64,000 nucleotides of DNA from Alentia gelatinosa (GCA_950022655.1 OX465582.1:91960704-92024703); one strand, 5' to 3'; shown: positions 22,435-34,180, counted from the first letter of the stretch. Numbers and translations: made by a program. The notes: generated from the letters alone by a model not told the origin.

Positions 22435-22720
22435 TTTTTTTTTTCTGGATAAGAACTGCCGATCCCAAACCCACACCCCCAAGGGGAAGCGGAAGGGGAT
22501 CTAGTTCAATAGACAGAGAAAAATCTCTACACTATATATATATTTATATTTATATGTATATATATACACATATATAATATTGATACGTGCCCTGAAGCAT
22601 ATAATGAATTGATAATATAAGGTTATGTAATAATTGAGAAACGAGTGGTTGGAGGTAATATAACAAATACAGGGTTTATTAACAAGTATAAACCAGATTA
22701 AATACATCAAGATAAGACTT
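22435..22720. other. AT-rich stretch with TATATA runs, no gene
   Basis: Short TA microsatellites lie around 22420 and 22540-22575. No coding or repeat structure is assigned. Confidence 0.5.
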
Positions 22721-22774
22721 AAAAACGTGCTGGGTTCTGGTAAATCCTAGAGGAAAGTGACCGTTGAGTGAGGA

Positions 22775-22875
22775 AGCCGTGACGTAACCGGTCGGTTACC
22801 ACGCGCACAACATGCAATAGTGACGTAACCGTGACCAAGGAAAAGTTACATGGTGATAACCCGGGATACTGGTAA
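22775..22875. promoter_or_regulatory. cluster of GTGACGTAACCG sites and a GTAACCGGTCGGTTAC palindrome
   Basis: GTGACGTAACCG occurs at about 22780 and 22822, followed by GTAACCGGTCGGTTAC and ACTGGTAACCGG. TGACGTAA is the CRE/bZIP-like core. The palindrome may equally be part of an unrecognised repeat. No gene start is nearby. Confidence 0.2.
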
Positions 22876-23139
22876 CCGGGGAAGAGGTCACTACAATTTA
22901 TATAAATATAACCACGTTATATTGAGATATATATACATATTTCGCCATATGATCTGCTGTAAGCCTGAGTAGAACCTTATCACTGACAGGATGTTGATTT
23001 ATAGACAGAGGTTGATGTACAGATGAAGGTTTTTTACAGACAGAGGTTGATTCAAAGACGAATGTTGATTTACAGTAGAAGGTGCCTCCACCTTGTCTTA
23101 CCCAAATTAACCGACCCCCTGACATAGTTCGTGACACAT

Positions 23140-23590
23140 GACACAGTTCTTGTGGTGATTAAATGTGCCGGCGAACTGTGACACCTTCATCATGAGGATG
23201 ACCTCAACAAAAACGACACCAACGACAAAAACGACAGCTGACACCCCGGAAACATAACAACAGTGCATAGCTGACACCCAAGAAACACAACAACACCGAC
23301 AGGGACAGCTGACACCCCAAGGACGCAACAACAGTGGCAGCTGACACCCCAGAGACTAAACAACACCAACAGTGACTGCTGACACCACAGACACAACAAG
23401 ACCACCGATGATCACTAACAACCCGGTGAAAGCCGACACCCCAGAGACAACACTCACAGTGGCAGCTGACACCCCAGTGACACAACAACAGTGACAGCTG
23501 ACACCCCAGTGACACCACAACTATAATGGTGACTGCTGGCACCCCAGAGACACAACAACACCAACACTAAAAGTGGCAATTTGTAAAGTT
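23140..23590 (+). repeat. ~35-bp minisatellite (GACAGCTGACACCCC)
   Basis: About a dozen units are recognisable by CAGCTGACACCCCAG followed by RGACACAACAACA. Minus-strand open frames (23107-23542) read as Cys/Val-rich repeats and are by-products. Confidence 0.85.
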
Positions 23591-24490
23591 CTTGTCTCTA
23601 CATTCCTATCATGACCAATTACATTGGTCAAACATCGTCTACACAAGGTGCACAGTGTCACCGGGTGTTTGTGAACAGGGGTCTCTTAATGTTCAAATAT
23701 TATGTACAGAAAATCCACAGTATCTCTGTTGTTGCTTGATGTTTGTAAATGGCTCTCTCATTGGTCAAACATTGCATACAGAAAGTGCACAGTATCTCTG
23801 TGTTGCTGGATGTTTGTCAATGGGTCTCCCATTGGTTAAACATCGTCTACAGAGGGTGCACTGTGTTACTGGATGTTTGTGAGTTGGTCTCCAATGGGTC
23901 AAACATCATCTACAGAAGGTCCAATGTTTAGCCGTGTTGCTGGGTGTTTGTCATCTTTGTCATCTCCCGTTCTCCATTAATTGGGGCTGACTATGCATAA
24001 AGAAGGTGCACATTGCTGGGTGTTTGTTAACAGGGGTCTCCCATTGGTCGAACAATGTGTCCAGAAGGTGCACATGGTTGCCCTGTTGCCTGATGTTTGT
24101 AAATGGGTCTCTCATTGGTCAAACATTGAACACAGAAAGTGCACAGTATCTCTGTTGTTGCCCGATGTTTGTCAATGGGTCTCCCATTGGTCAAACATCA
24201 TCTACAGAAGGTCCACTGTGTTACCGTGTTGCTGGGTGATTGTCATCCATTGTAATCTCCCGTTCTCCATTAATTGGGGCTGACTATGCGTAAAGAAGGT
24301 GCACATTGCTGGGTGTTTGTTAACAGGGGTCTCCCATTGGTCAAACACTGTCCAGAAGGTGCACATGGTTGCCCTGTTTGTAAATGGGTCTCTCATTGGT
24401 CAAACATTGCATACAGAAGGTGCACAGTGTGACCTGTTGCTAGATGTTTGTCATCAATTGCAATCTCCCATTAATTGGGGCTGACAGGAT
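23590..24490 (+). repeat. ~85-100-bp minisatellite, about 10 units
   Basis: Units contain GGTGTTTGT, then GGTCTCYCATTGGTCAAACA, then CTACAGAAGGTGCACAGTGT. A higher-order ~290-bp repeat is visible because CCCGTTCTCCATTAATTGGG recurs near 23969, 24253 and (shortened) 24466. Confidence 0.85.
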
Positions 24491-24815
24491 GGTGTCCCAC
24501 AGATTTCATTGTAGAAGTAATTATATAGAATTGCATCGAAAATCGTATAAATAGACAATACTCAATGAGTTTGGATGGGCTTCGCCTTGATGACGATTCT
24601 GGCACATCCAAACGAGTTGATTATGTATTTTACAATTTGAGTGTGGTTCTAGATTTATCTCACCTCTTTCTATTACATTACATAGCATCACAATAACAGA
24701 ATAGTTAATATATACTTAGCAAATCCATATGACGTCATTTCACATCCACTACGCTATGGCCGCGGAGTTGAATTGTCATTTAATTGGGGTGATCGTTGAG
24801 TATTTTTCTAATGTT
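24490..24815 (+). mobile_element. apex-hairpin element, copy J
   Basis: The stem ATGAGTTTGGATG / CACATCCAAACGAGTT encloses GGGCTTCGCCTTGATG. Next come GATTTATCTCACCTC and then GGGGTGATCGTTGAGTA with TAATGTTATTCCTATG. It is closely related to copy K at 29450-29800, sharing ATTATATAGAATTG and TATACTTAGCAAA. Confidence 0.65.
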
Positions 24816-24857
24816 ATTCCTATGTACTAGCGACTTCGTCGAATCATATTTGGCTAG

Positions 24858-24879
24858 CCCCCCCCCCCCCCCCCCCCCC
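24858..24879. repeat. poly-C tract (22 C)
   Basis: An uninterrupted C run. Confidence 0.95.
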
Positions 24880-25775
24880 GTTCGTTCGTACCACGAAAGT
24901 CGGCCGCACTACAGGCTAACTGGGCCCTCTAGCGGGTATACGGGAAACCATCGTAAACTCGTGGTTATCATTTCGTATGACACAGGTGTTTGAGCTGATC
25001 ATCAGCGATCAGAACTCTATGGATTGAAACCAGCGAAAGTTGGGATCTCATTTGTTTCTCACAAGAAAAATAGATCAGAAAACTACAATACCAAACTTTG
25101 ATTTCGGCATGGCTTGAAATGAATCATAAGAGAAGAAGTTTGTCTGAGTCTAGTCCTACAAAAAAAAGACCAGGTTCGAGTTTTTCACTGTACGATAATC
25201 TCACTCTCATGGGCCCTCATTCTCCATGCCTAGGTCTGGTTCACTATGTCTCTATGTACGGGACCAACTTCAAGCCGATTCGACGAAATTATAACGTTTA
25301 TATGTGGTAGGTAATAATAAATCTGTACCAAGGGAAGATAAAGATACTGAACTCGGTCATCGAGACTGCTGTGTCAGAGGACGTGTGTCTGTTTTTATGA
25401 CCGCGATGAGGCTGCTCCATCTAAGTACTCACACCAACGAGCCTGAAAGAATGCACCTCTTCACATAGCTACATAGACTGGCCTCAGTTCCTGTATCCTA
25501 CTACCCCTACCCCTACATCCCGCTTGATACAGGGAACTGGTAGAATCCGTAAACAGCCGTGTAGGCTTGTGCTGTGTAGCGCCAGCACTCTCCAAGCAGA
25601 AGTCCCAAACTACTGGTCGAGATATCTGCCGGGAGATTGATACCCATGATGACCTGTTGCGAACAGGAATTTATTGGTGTGAATGAGACCATATCCATTC
25701 TCTCCTTGCTTTACATGGGAAATGAAATGAAAACAAGGATTTCCTTGAAGGGGGGAAAACTGCCATCTCTGAATT
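24880..25775. other. no gene confirmed; one open frame
   Basis: The + frame ending at 25310 (in-frame Met at about 25119) reads as a Ser/Lys-rich start followed by a hydrophobic stretch. I recognise no domain. It could be a short exon or chance. GGTTCACTATG and nearby sequence show no repeat copies elsewhere in the window. Confidence 0.2.
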
Positions 25776-25779
25776 AAAT

Positions 25780-25922
25780 ACAGTAAACCCCTGCTTAAGG
25801 GGGCACCCTCCATACCAAGCAAAGTTTCCCCCTTAAGCGAGGCCCCCTTAAACAGGGTTAAAATAACAACGAATTTCTGTTCCCTTAAGCGAGGTGTCCC
25901 CAAAGCGGAGTTTTACTACAGT
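25780..25922. mobile_element. pogo/Tc1-like MITE with CAGTAAA ends
   Basis: The left end is TACAGTAAACCCCTGCTTAA. The right end is GCGGAGTTTTACTACAG, its imperfect complement, with TTAAGCGAGG words between. The end motif (CAGTAAAACCCC followed by CTTAAG) is common among pogo-like mariner elements and recurs at 54478. Confidence 0.6.
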
Positions 25923-25924
25923 CA

Positions 25925-26470
25925 TATCTAAGTCTGTTGTCTCTTTTAAGCCTGCTTGTCAGTGTTTAGGCATGTTATATGTAGGTCTGCTCTTATAAGC
26001 TTGTAGTTGTAGCCTCCCTTAGTCTTAGTAGTCAGTGTTTAGGCCTGTTATAACGGAGCTCAAGTTTTGGGAGCCAGTGGTGTATTCATATTCATGCCGG
26101 ATATGAGACCACACACAGAATGTCATCAATACATGTTTTCTCATCAGTCTGTCACCCCAGCAGTCTACACCATAATGACCCTGAATAAGATCGGGAGTAA
26201 GACACACAGATGCCTACAATTACACGAGGATTGATGTGTCCCTGTGTTTGCACGTCCAGTACAGCAAGGTTAATAAATGCCTGAATGTTGCCCGCCGTGG
26301 TGGTGGAAGTACGGGGAAGGAATTATCCTTAGCACTTTTGAGCGGCTACACTGTTTTGTCCTGTATGTCCTGTTTCGTTCTATAATATGTTATGTATATA
26401 TGTTTCCGGACTGTACAAGGAAGAACGCCCGCCATAGGGTGATTGTGATGTCTTTTTTTTCTGAAAAAAA
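25925..26470. other. no gene recognised
   Basis: A short duplicate, AGTCAGTGTTTAGGC(C/A)TGTTAT, occurs at about 25961 and 26030. Nothing coding is seen. Confidence 0.35.
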
Positions 26471-26474
26471 AAAA

Positions 26475-26875
26475 AATCCTACCCCTAATATAAAATCCCA
26501 TAGGCTTAACATTGACTTTCCGTATGCGCCCGTATGTCGCATACGTATAAAGAATCGCTCCTAGGAGCATAACAAAATGGACCAATCAGAGATCAGCAGC
26601 TGAAAGCAGTTCCAACGCCTTCAGAGCAGCAAGGAGAGCTATATGGAGGACTTCAGAAAGTTTTTATGTGTTTTTTGTTATTATCCTCACATAAAAATAT
26701 CGTTCACAGGGGGTAGGATAAAATCAAAACCTTATTCGTTTTAATCTGCCATTATCTGGGCTCCCGTATGCGAATCATGGAGTTTTGGCTCCGGATATCA
26801 CTACGCCAAACTACAGTCGTCACATACGGGAGCCTAGATTAAAACTCATCCGGTTTTACAATATTCCTCAATGAA
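26475..26875 (+). mobile_element. apex-hairpin element, copy C
   Basis: It starts ATCCTACCCCTAATATAAAA with the box CATAGGCTTAACATTG. Then come TATGCGCCCGTATGTCGCAT, GGGGGTAGGATAAAATC, and long arms TTAATCTGCC..GGGCTCCCGTATGCGA paired with ACATACGGGAGCCTAGATTA. The tip (GGATATCACTACGCC) has lost the GC apex seen in copies A, B and D. Confidence 0.65.
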
Positions 26876-27227
26876 GCATGTGCGATACACTCAAACATAC
26901 AGTTCTGTGTAGGGTTAGACTCTAGTACAGTATGTTATCGCCAGGGCCAGGGCACACAGGCTCAAACTCAGACTATTATGCGCTGCCATTTTGAGGCATG
27001 AATTCCTGCCTCTGCTGGAACTCAGCTACCCTGAGTGGTTTGCCAGTAACCACTGTGTTACTCTTCAAGCATAAGTCCTACAGTATCTTTTAATGGGCAT
27101 GTACCAAATAGATCAGCTTGGAGAGTTATAACTCTCACTGAAGGGGACTGGCCAAAAGTGGCCATGCTCTGTTAAACCTTCATGTACCGTAAGACTCCCT
27201 CGCTGCCGCGTTTCGCGCTCCCTTAGC

Positions 27228-27690
27228 AGGGTTACTGGAGAGCTCGACCCATAGTTGTCAGGAGAACTCGACCCGTTTTGGAGAAATCGTTTGGAGAACT
27301 CGACCCATTTCAGATACTTATGGAGATGATATTTTCATATAGAAGGAAAGGTCTGATTAGTTAGCGATAGGGTTGAGGATAGGGTTAAGGTTAGGAAAGG
27401 GATAGGGATAGGGTTAGGGTTACAGATAGGGTTAGGATTAAGCTTTGGGATAGGGTTAGGGGTGGATTAGTGATAGGGTTAGGGTTAAGGTTTGGGATAG
27501 GGTTAGGGCTGGATTAGGGATAGGGTTAGGGTTAAGGTTTGGGATAGGGTTAGCGATAGGGTTAGGGATAGGGAAAGGGTTAGGGTTTGGGATATGGTTA
27601 AGGGAAAGTCTTCTGTTTTTGTTCTTCTCCAGAGAAAGCCAAATTTGAAGCCAAGATAGGGTTAGGGCTAGGGTTATCCCATGAAGGTGT
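27228..27690 (-). mobile_element. TEL element copy 2, truncated
   Basis: The right-type end (GTTACTGGAGAGCTCGACCC, AGTTGTCAGGAGAACTCGAC) leads into a ~240-bp core of TTAGGG/TAGGGATAGGGT units. It then reaches TCTTCTCCAGAGAAAGCCAA, which matches the CTCTGGGG flank in the other copies. The opposite GACCCG end is absent. Confidence 0.6.
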
Positions 27691-27743
27691 GAAAGCTGTG
27701 ATTTCAAGCGGGGGTCCGAGGTGCCGATGGGGCCGAGGTGCCA

Positions 27744-27765
27744 TGGGGGGGGGGGGGGGGCTGAG
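27744..27765. repeat. G-rich tract
   Basis: The run CATGGGGGGG continues for about 17 G and lies between TEL core remnants and the 43-bp minisatellite. Confidence 0.8.
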
Positions 27766-27984
27766 GTGCCAAAGGGGCTGAGACATCCGGGAACCCTCTG
27801 TATGGTGGGCGGTCTTGTAAGTCCTCTGTAGGCTGGGCAGTCCTGTGGGGTCTTTCTTGTACAAATTGCTGTAGGGTGGGCAGTCTTGCGGGGACTTTCT
27901 TGTGCAGTACTATGTAGGTCCGACAGTCCTGTGGGGACTTTTTCGTACAATCCTCTGTTAAGCGGGCAATCCTATGGAGACTTT

Positions 27985-28373
27985 ATTGTACATTATTATC
28001 CATCGTATACAAAGCCCCCATTGAAAACCACGACCCATTGTATAAAACCAGGCAGATAACATAACTGTGGTATACGGATCCACATCTGTGGTATACGGCC
28101 TTCAAACCATGGTATACGGGAAAAATAGTCCTTTTTGCTATAGAGCAAAGAAATAGTTCCTATTGTTATACCCACTAATATGGCAATTACTGGGTTTAAT
28201 TTATTCAAAAAGATGGATAATAAATGCAACAAACGATGATTTTGTGGACAGGCAGCTTTGTAAACCACTCGCGGTTGACGTCGTTATACACTCGCTAGCG
28301 CTCGTGTATTAAAACGCGTCTACCACTCATGGTTTACGGTCGCCTGTTCACAAAACCATCGATGATTGTCTAT
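27985..28373 (+). mobile_element. ATTATCCATCG hairpin element, copy 2
   Basis: It starts ATTATTATCCATCGTATA and ends ATCGATGATTGTCTATG. Body and hairpin match 14143-14548, including the tip CACTCGCTAGCGCTCG. It sits inside the 43-bp array, so its ends are well defined by the resumed array on both sides. Confidence 0.8.
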
Positions 28374-28689
28374 GTCCTTTATAGGGTGGGCAGTACTGTT
28401 GGGACTTTCTCATACAGACTTGTGTAGGAGTGGAAGTCCTGTGGACACTTTCTCGTACAAACCTCTGTAGGGCTAGCCGTGCTGTGGGAACTTTCTCGCA
28501 CAGTCCTCTGTAGAGTGGGAAGTCCTGTGGGGACTTTCTCGTAAGTCCTCTGTTGGGCTGGAAGTCCTGTCGAGACTTTCTCGTACTGTCCTCTTTCAGG
28601 TGGGCAGTCCTCTGTTGTCTTTCTCATAAAGAAATATGTAGGGCGGGCAGTCCCGATCGGTCTTCCTTGTACAATCCTCTGTAGGGCCG

Positions 28690-28975
28690 ACTAAAGAAGA
28701 AACCAACACGTTTTAGTCAAAGTCGTCGTTCGCCACGAGTTGATGCAGAGTGATATGAACAAGGCAACAGCCGAGTGAATATCACACAGCATTCAAACGA
28801 GCTGGAGAATGACTTGGCTTTCTGTATTTATCACATCCCTGTTCACCCTAAAATAATGGACAACACACAGGGTATAGCCCATGGAAAACGGACTGGAATA
28901 CTCGTAGGGGCATGGAGAACGAGCTCCCAATGTTAAGCCTATGCGACATAAATACCAGGGGTGAGATAAAGTCCT
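28690..28975 (+). mobile_element. apex-hairpin element, copy L
   Basis: Inserted in the same minisatellite. The inner stem AGTGATAT / ATATCAC carries AAGGCAACAGCCGAG at the tip. The right part has CCCAATGTTAAGCCTATG (28928 on) and ATACCAGGGGTGAGATAA (28957 on), after which array sequence resumes at GTCCTGTGGG. The array therefore fixes the element's right end at GGGGTGAGATAAA. Confidence 0.7.
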
Positions 28976-29249
28976 GTGGGAACTTTCTGATACAGTCCTC
29001 TGTAAGCCGGACAATCCTGTTGGGACTTTCTCGTACAGCCCTCTGTAGGGTGGGCAGAACTGTTGGGGACTTTCTTGAGCAGTCCTCTGTAGGGCAGCAG
29101 TCCTGCTACTACTTTCTCGTATAATACACTTTAAATACTTCAGCAATTTGACTAGTATGTGACCTATGAGATGGAAGCAATGATAATGGGAAACAATACA
29201 ATATATTCTACTCAGGAAATATATGTCTCAACATCTACACTTTTAGGTC

Positions 29250-29405
29250 ACATCTGGGACCCGATAATCGCAGATAGCGATTATTTAAGATATCTTGAGT
29301 TTTCAAGATAAATACCATTGGCCCCAATCGTTCAATAACCATCGCCAAATGTATGATAATTACAAAACGGTCGCTATTAACGATTATCGCGTCCAGAGAA
29401 TGGCT
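29250..29405. mobile_element. GGGACCCG MITE, copy 3 (end-deleted)
   Basis: It is inverted relative to copy 1 and has GGGACCCGATAATCGCAG, TTGAGTTTTCAAGATAAATA, ACATTTGGCGATGG (complement) and GGTCGCTATTAACGATTATC. One end has lost the usual CGTTTTTTAGACG block. Confidence 0.65.
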
Positions 29406-29449
29406 GAATGAAGGATGGAATCTGAAAGTACAACGCGGCAGAGGAAGCA

Positions 29450-29800
29450 ATACTTATATAGAACTGTATTAAGAATTGTATAAATACACAATACGCCATG
29501 AGTTTAGATGGGCCCCAATCGTCATCGAGGTGAAGCTGAGTGATGATTATGGCACATCAAAACGAGTGGAATATTATGTATTTTACGATTCGAGTGCGGT
29601 TTTGGATTTATCTCACCCCTTTCTATGACATTAAATAGCATCAGAATATCAGAATAACTAGAATATACTTAGCAAACATGATCTCACATTCACTATACCA
29701 CGGTCGTGGCGTAGTATTTTCACTTTACGGGGGTGATTGTTGAGTATTTTTTCCTTATGTTATTTCTATGGCTAAACTTGTACCAGGGGTGAGATGATGA
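29450..29800 (+). mobile_element. apex-hairpin element, copy K
   Basis: The stem ATGAGTTTAGATG / CACATCAAAACGAGT has the tip TCATCGAGGTGAAGCTGAGT. Downstream are GATTTATCTCACCCC (29607 on), then GGGGGTGATTGTTGAGTA, TTATGTTATTTCTATGG and ACCAGGGGTGAGATGA. It is the sister of copy J. Confidence 0.65.
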
Positions 29801-29804
29801 GATG

Positions 29805-30600
29805 CCATTAAACAGAATCAACACTTCACAACTGTCTCCATCATAGACCCTTGACTCATCCGCGGGCGAATGGCAAAATGGCGGCCGCGCGTGAGTTTCC
29901 GGTTTCAGACCCGGCCGACGCCATTGTTTGTTTTGATCATAACACAGCTTTTGGAGCAGCTTATCGCTGATAAAAGATATGTCAACAGTCAAAATTGATC
30001 GCATTTAAAGAAGGAATGTAAAATTCATTTGTTTGTTATAAGATGAGTGTTCGTTTATTGTGATTTTGTGTGAAAACGGAAGTTTCCCCCCAGGACTGTC
30101 AGTCTATAGTATAAGTCTATGTTTCGACTACAAAGTGCTAGCTGCCTGTAGATCTGCACTAGCCACCTCTGTGAAATATCTGGAAGTTATTAGTATTGAG
30201 CATGGACTGCAAACACAGTCCATTATTCAAGAAATAACTGGCAGATTTATATTTGTATTTTTTTCTTAAAATCATAGATACCTATTGCATAAACTGTCAC
30301 TTTAGTGTCACACAGTTACATCAATATCAAGATATGATTTTAAGAAGCAGTATGCGGGGATTTTTTTTTTCTATTCAAGTATATTTGACGTTACAATTGT
30401 TCACTCGTTTCCAGGCGTAACTTGCCCATGTTGACAGAGTGATTGCAGATCCTGGCATTACTCTTATTGCTCTTGGCATAATCAGCCAGCCAGCCATGCT
30501 AAAAATCGATTGAGACAGTTTTGGGCTGGCCATAGACCCTCTTCACACTGGCGCTATCTTGTAACGGCCGACATGTAGATCACACCAGAACGAGGCGAGC
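29805..30600. other. no gene recognised
   Basis: A GC-rich patch (29855-29935, ATGGCGGCCGCGCGTGAGTT) includes TCCGGTTTCAGACCC and resembles sequence near 32800. AGACCCTCTTCACACTGGCG at 30535 is shared with 19188. No coding evidence. Confidence 0.35.
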
Positions 30601-30604
30601 AAGG

Positions 30605-31333
30605 TTAAGGGGCGTCCACCAGAGCCGACATGCCTTCCGACACACTCTCTGCGACACAGATTTCGTTTATCGCCGACGTTTTTTTTTGGTTGATCACGGT
30701 TCTACGACACGAGTCTACCTCGACTCCCCGACACGCCCCGACAAGAAGGGCCGTGTCGGGAGCCTCCCGACACACTGCGACAGAATCGATCAATGTTCAA
30801 TATTTGCTACGACAAAGACCGTGTCGCAGCGTGTCGTAGCGTGTTTATACACATTTACATAGGAGAATAAGAATGTATTCACTTTATTAGGGCTGGCGAT
30901 AGTGTAGGTGGGTCTTGGATATACACATATTTTTTTAGGCTCTAAAAACTCATTTCGATGTCAAATATAAGAATAATTGATTTGAGATATCTAGACCCTA
31001 TCAAAAATTACCATATTTACAGTGCATAAGGCCCTTTATATCTGCTATCTAATTCCAAAATTTCATAATTTTCCTTAGAGTATTTCTCACATGAGAGTGT
31101 TTTTCCCGGCAGAATACCCTACGATGCTCCCGTAGGCACTGTTTTCCGCAGTTTTTGTGTCGTAGTGTGTCGGTACCTATGATTGCTATTTTTTGGGTAA
31201 CCAACAGTGTCGCAGAGTGGCGCCGCTATGTCTGCGACAGAAAATCCTGACAGGCTGCGACACAGTGGTTCTGTGTCGCAGCGTGTCGGAAGGACTATCG
31301 TAGCGTGTCGGCTCTGGTGGACGCGGCCCTTTA
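30605..31333. mobile_element. TTAA-flanked element filled with GTGTCGCA words
   Basis: The left end TTAAGGGGCGTCCACCAGAG continues into CCGACA. The right end is TGTCGGCTCTGGTGGACGCG followed by GCCCTTTA. Words such as GTGTCGCAGCGTGTCG, CGACACACTGCGACA and GTCGTAGTGTGTCG fill about 240 bp inside each end, and the AT-rich centre (30850-31130) lacks them. Confidence 0.8.
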
Positions 31334-31339
31334 TATTTA

Positions 31340-33030
31340 GTTATCTTACATTTTCTTTTTGATATTTCAAATATTTGTTATGTGCTGCTGGTAGCCACCT
31401 CTAGGCCTAGAATATCATAATGTTAATATGATATTGAGCATGAACTTTATACTCACTGAGAATACGCTGTCCATGAATCAAATGTTTGATTTATTGTACA
31501 TCAAATGCAAATCAAAAATATCACTAATAGGATTCAATATTGATTATTGGCTGTTTTATTTATTTTTTTAAATTTTGTTTAATAAAGTGACTATCTAGCA
31601 AATACATTCACAGACTGTGAAATGTAAGTCGACTTGGTTTACAGATAACATTAGGGCTATGGGGTCGTAGGTCGTCATTCATCAAATAAAAAAAATATAT
31701 TGTAAAGTATGAGGCCGCACCTCAAAAACACAATACTTCAGTTGTACTTACTTTTACTAAAATAATAAAATACATTAGCTTGTCATCTAGAATGCCTACA
31801 CTAATATATATGCACATGTCCTGCAATTGATTTTACCAATCACAAATGATTGCCTATTTTTGATAACTAATCCTACCAGACTGAGTGATGCCTGTAGGCA
31901 TACACACAGAAATACTTTATGGTTCACATAATTATTCTATTGATGTAATAGATTATTAAATAATTTATCAACAAGCATGAAAGTTCTGTAGAAAATTGGT
32001 ATGGTATACTGGTAGTAAGTTTCACCAACCTTTAATTTAAATCACAAAATTTAAATTTAAAATATTTTTTATTCAGATTTTTGATAGAAATAATATTTCA
32101 ACGCAGGGAAATTTTTTTACCACCTCTGGTATGAAAAAAAGGAGTTATTTACAAAAAATAGGTTTTACAGGGTATTCCTTTGCTCATTTTTGGTGATTGG
32201 TGCAATCAGCTGACATAGACTCTATTTATATGAATTTCTTCATTACTGCTTCATAAGAAATACTAGATTGGTAATATGCATGAACAAAAGTGATTAATGG
32301 CTATATCTTGGTAGGTCTAATTGTCATTTGCTCTCTAGAATATATTGCTCACTTTATAATGTAGAGTGTTATTGACAGTTCTGTCTTGGCCAATTTCACT
32401 CGAGCGAGTACAGACTAGTTTTTAACGTTTTTCGGTTTTTCTATCCATTCAAACTAGACATCTAATTCCAGCAATGACATATTCAGATTATTTTACCTTA
32501 TAATATCAAATTGGACGCATTTTCTATAGTTTAAGAACTCGAAATGCAGCGTGGCTCCTACCATTGTTTACATTTGTCAATACCCAAGTGGGCTTTACTC
32601 AAACACACTGACAACCACAGATGTTTTTGTCAAAAAACCCACAATCCGGCATCAGAAATTCATGAAATCTGAAATCCGATGCCAGAAATGGAAAGTTCAG
32701 ATGATTTCACACTAGAAAGCCAAATTACAGGCAGTTTCTATGGTTAGAAGTCGGAAACTAGGTGATATACGGCCATTGTTTACATTGTCGGAACACCCGC
32801 ACTGAAACCGGAAACTCACTGAGCGCAGGAATTCTGGGATACCGTACAGGGGTCTATTACCAGTTCTTATTGACGTAGATTTAGAGGCAGGGGTCGTTAG
32901 AAAGGTAAACAGAGCTCTTTTTATGGCAGGTTTGGCTTTCAGATCTGTGTCGGAAGTTATGGTTCGTTAGATGTAGGTTTATTAACGTAAGATTTTAAGT
33001 AGAACTACAGAAAAAGACGGTAGTGTGTCT
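31340..33030. other. no gene recognised; AT-rich
   Basis: A palindromic patch near 32645-32690 pairs ATCCGGCATCAGAAATTCAT with AAATCCGATGCCAGAAATG. Around 32790-32870 ACTGAAACCGGAAACTCACT and GGGATACCGTACAGGGGTCT resemble the arms at 47800-47857. Otherwise featureless. Confidence 0.4.
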
Positions 33031-33127
33031 AACAAGACGTAAACTTTCTGTGCGTGGAAGATGAAAGTCTCCACAGTAAAAACCTGCCTCCTTCGGAATC
33101 ATTATCGTTTGAAATGTTGTGAAATAT

Positions 33128-33235
33128 TAACTCTTTCAGTCCGAGCAATGCCTGGAGGCATTCCCACCCAGGGGACGAGGAATGCCTCCAGGCATTCCCA
33201 CCCAGGGGACGAGCAATGCCTCCAGGCATTGTTTA
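33128..33235 (+). repeat. ATGCCTCCAGGCAT palindrome array
   Basis: Three palindromes (AATGCCTGGAGGCATT, then AATGCCTCCAGGCATT twice) are separated by CCCACCCAGGGGACGAG. The left end TTAACTCTTTCAGTCC resembles the MITE end at 7560. Confidence 0.7.
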
Positions 33236-33639
33236 AAACTATATTTATGTTTATGTGTCATCATCACAAACGTTATGTTTCATGAGAAATAATGAATAGA
33301 TTTACACCATTCATTCACAATTAATAAAAAATACCATGTTCATCATTATTCTCTGTGGGTATTCGATAAGTAACTATAGTAACTGGTATCTAGAGGTTGC
33401 TAAGTGACACCCATACGACAAACAGACACCATACGGCGATAGTCTCGTCCCCTTGGGGTTTATAGAGGTATTATGCCTCGTCCTATAGTGCCTGTGCTCT
33501 CCAATCAGGCTCGGACAGAAAGATTTAATGATAATAATGACTTAGCGCGAGAAAAAAGCCTTGACCAGAATTTACGTCAGACCTACAGGAGTTAGTACCG
33601 TGCAAAAGTAAAACGTAAAGAATTATTTATATTTCAAGA

Positions 33640-34180
33640 AATCTTAAAGTACTAGTAGGAACATCTTCATGTCCTTCAGCCATAACTTCATAGCTAACAT
33701 GACCCTAAACCATATCCTCATGACTAAGATAAACCTCAACCATGTCTTCATGACTAACACAACCATGACCTTCAGCTATATCTTCATGACTAATAGCATG
33801 ACCTTCAACCACGTCTTAATGACTTAAACGACCTTCAGACATGTAACCATGACTAACATGACCTTCAGGCATATCTTCCTGAAATTTTTTAAAACACCTT
33901 TCATTAGGGTAAATGCATTTTGCATTGACTCCAGGCTCATGACTAAAATGACCTTCAGCCATGTCTTCATGGCTAACATGACTTTCAGCTATGTCTCCAT
34001 GGTTAATATGACCTTCAGCCATGTCTTCATGGCTAACATGTCTTTCAGCTATGTCTCCATGGTTAATATGACCTTCAGTTATGGCTTCATGACTAACATG
34101 ACTTTCAGCCATGTGTTCATGACACTTCATGGCAATAAAGACATTCATGCATGTCATCATGGCAATAAAGACTTTCAGGA
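33640..34180 (+). repeat. ~30/60-bp minisatellite (CATGACCTTCAGC)
   Basis: Alternating units read CATGACTTTCAGCTATGTC with TCCATGGTTAATATG and CATGACCTTCAGCCATGTC with TTCATGGCTAA. The frames on both strands (33816-34241) are by-products. Confidence 0.9.

Larger units (their letters stand above)
27790..29125 (+). repeat. ~43-bp minisatellite interrupted twice
   Basis: Units are recognisable by GTCCTGTGGGGACTTTCTCG, TACAGTCCTCTGTAGG and GTGGGCA. The array occupies 27790-27984, 28374-28689 and 28976-29125. The two gaps are filled by unrelated elements. Confidence 0.85.

Noticed and set aside
25098..25310. 70-codon frame with a Ser/Lys-rich start
   Set aside because: It looks somewhat protein-like but has no recognisable motif, splice context or neighbour, so it is not called as a gene.
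27340..27680. a chromosome end or ancient telomere fusion
   Set aside because: The TTAGGG-like tract lies inside an element with the same flanks as three other copies, so it is transposon cargo.
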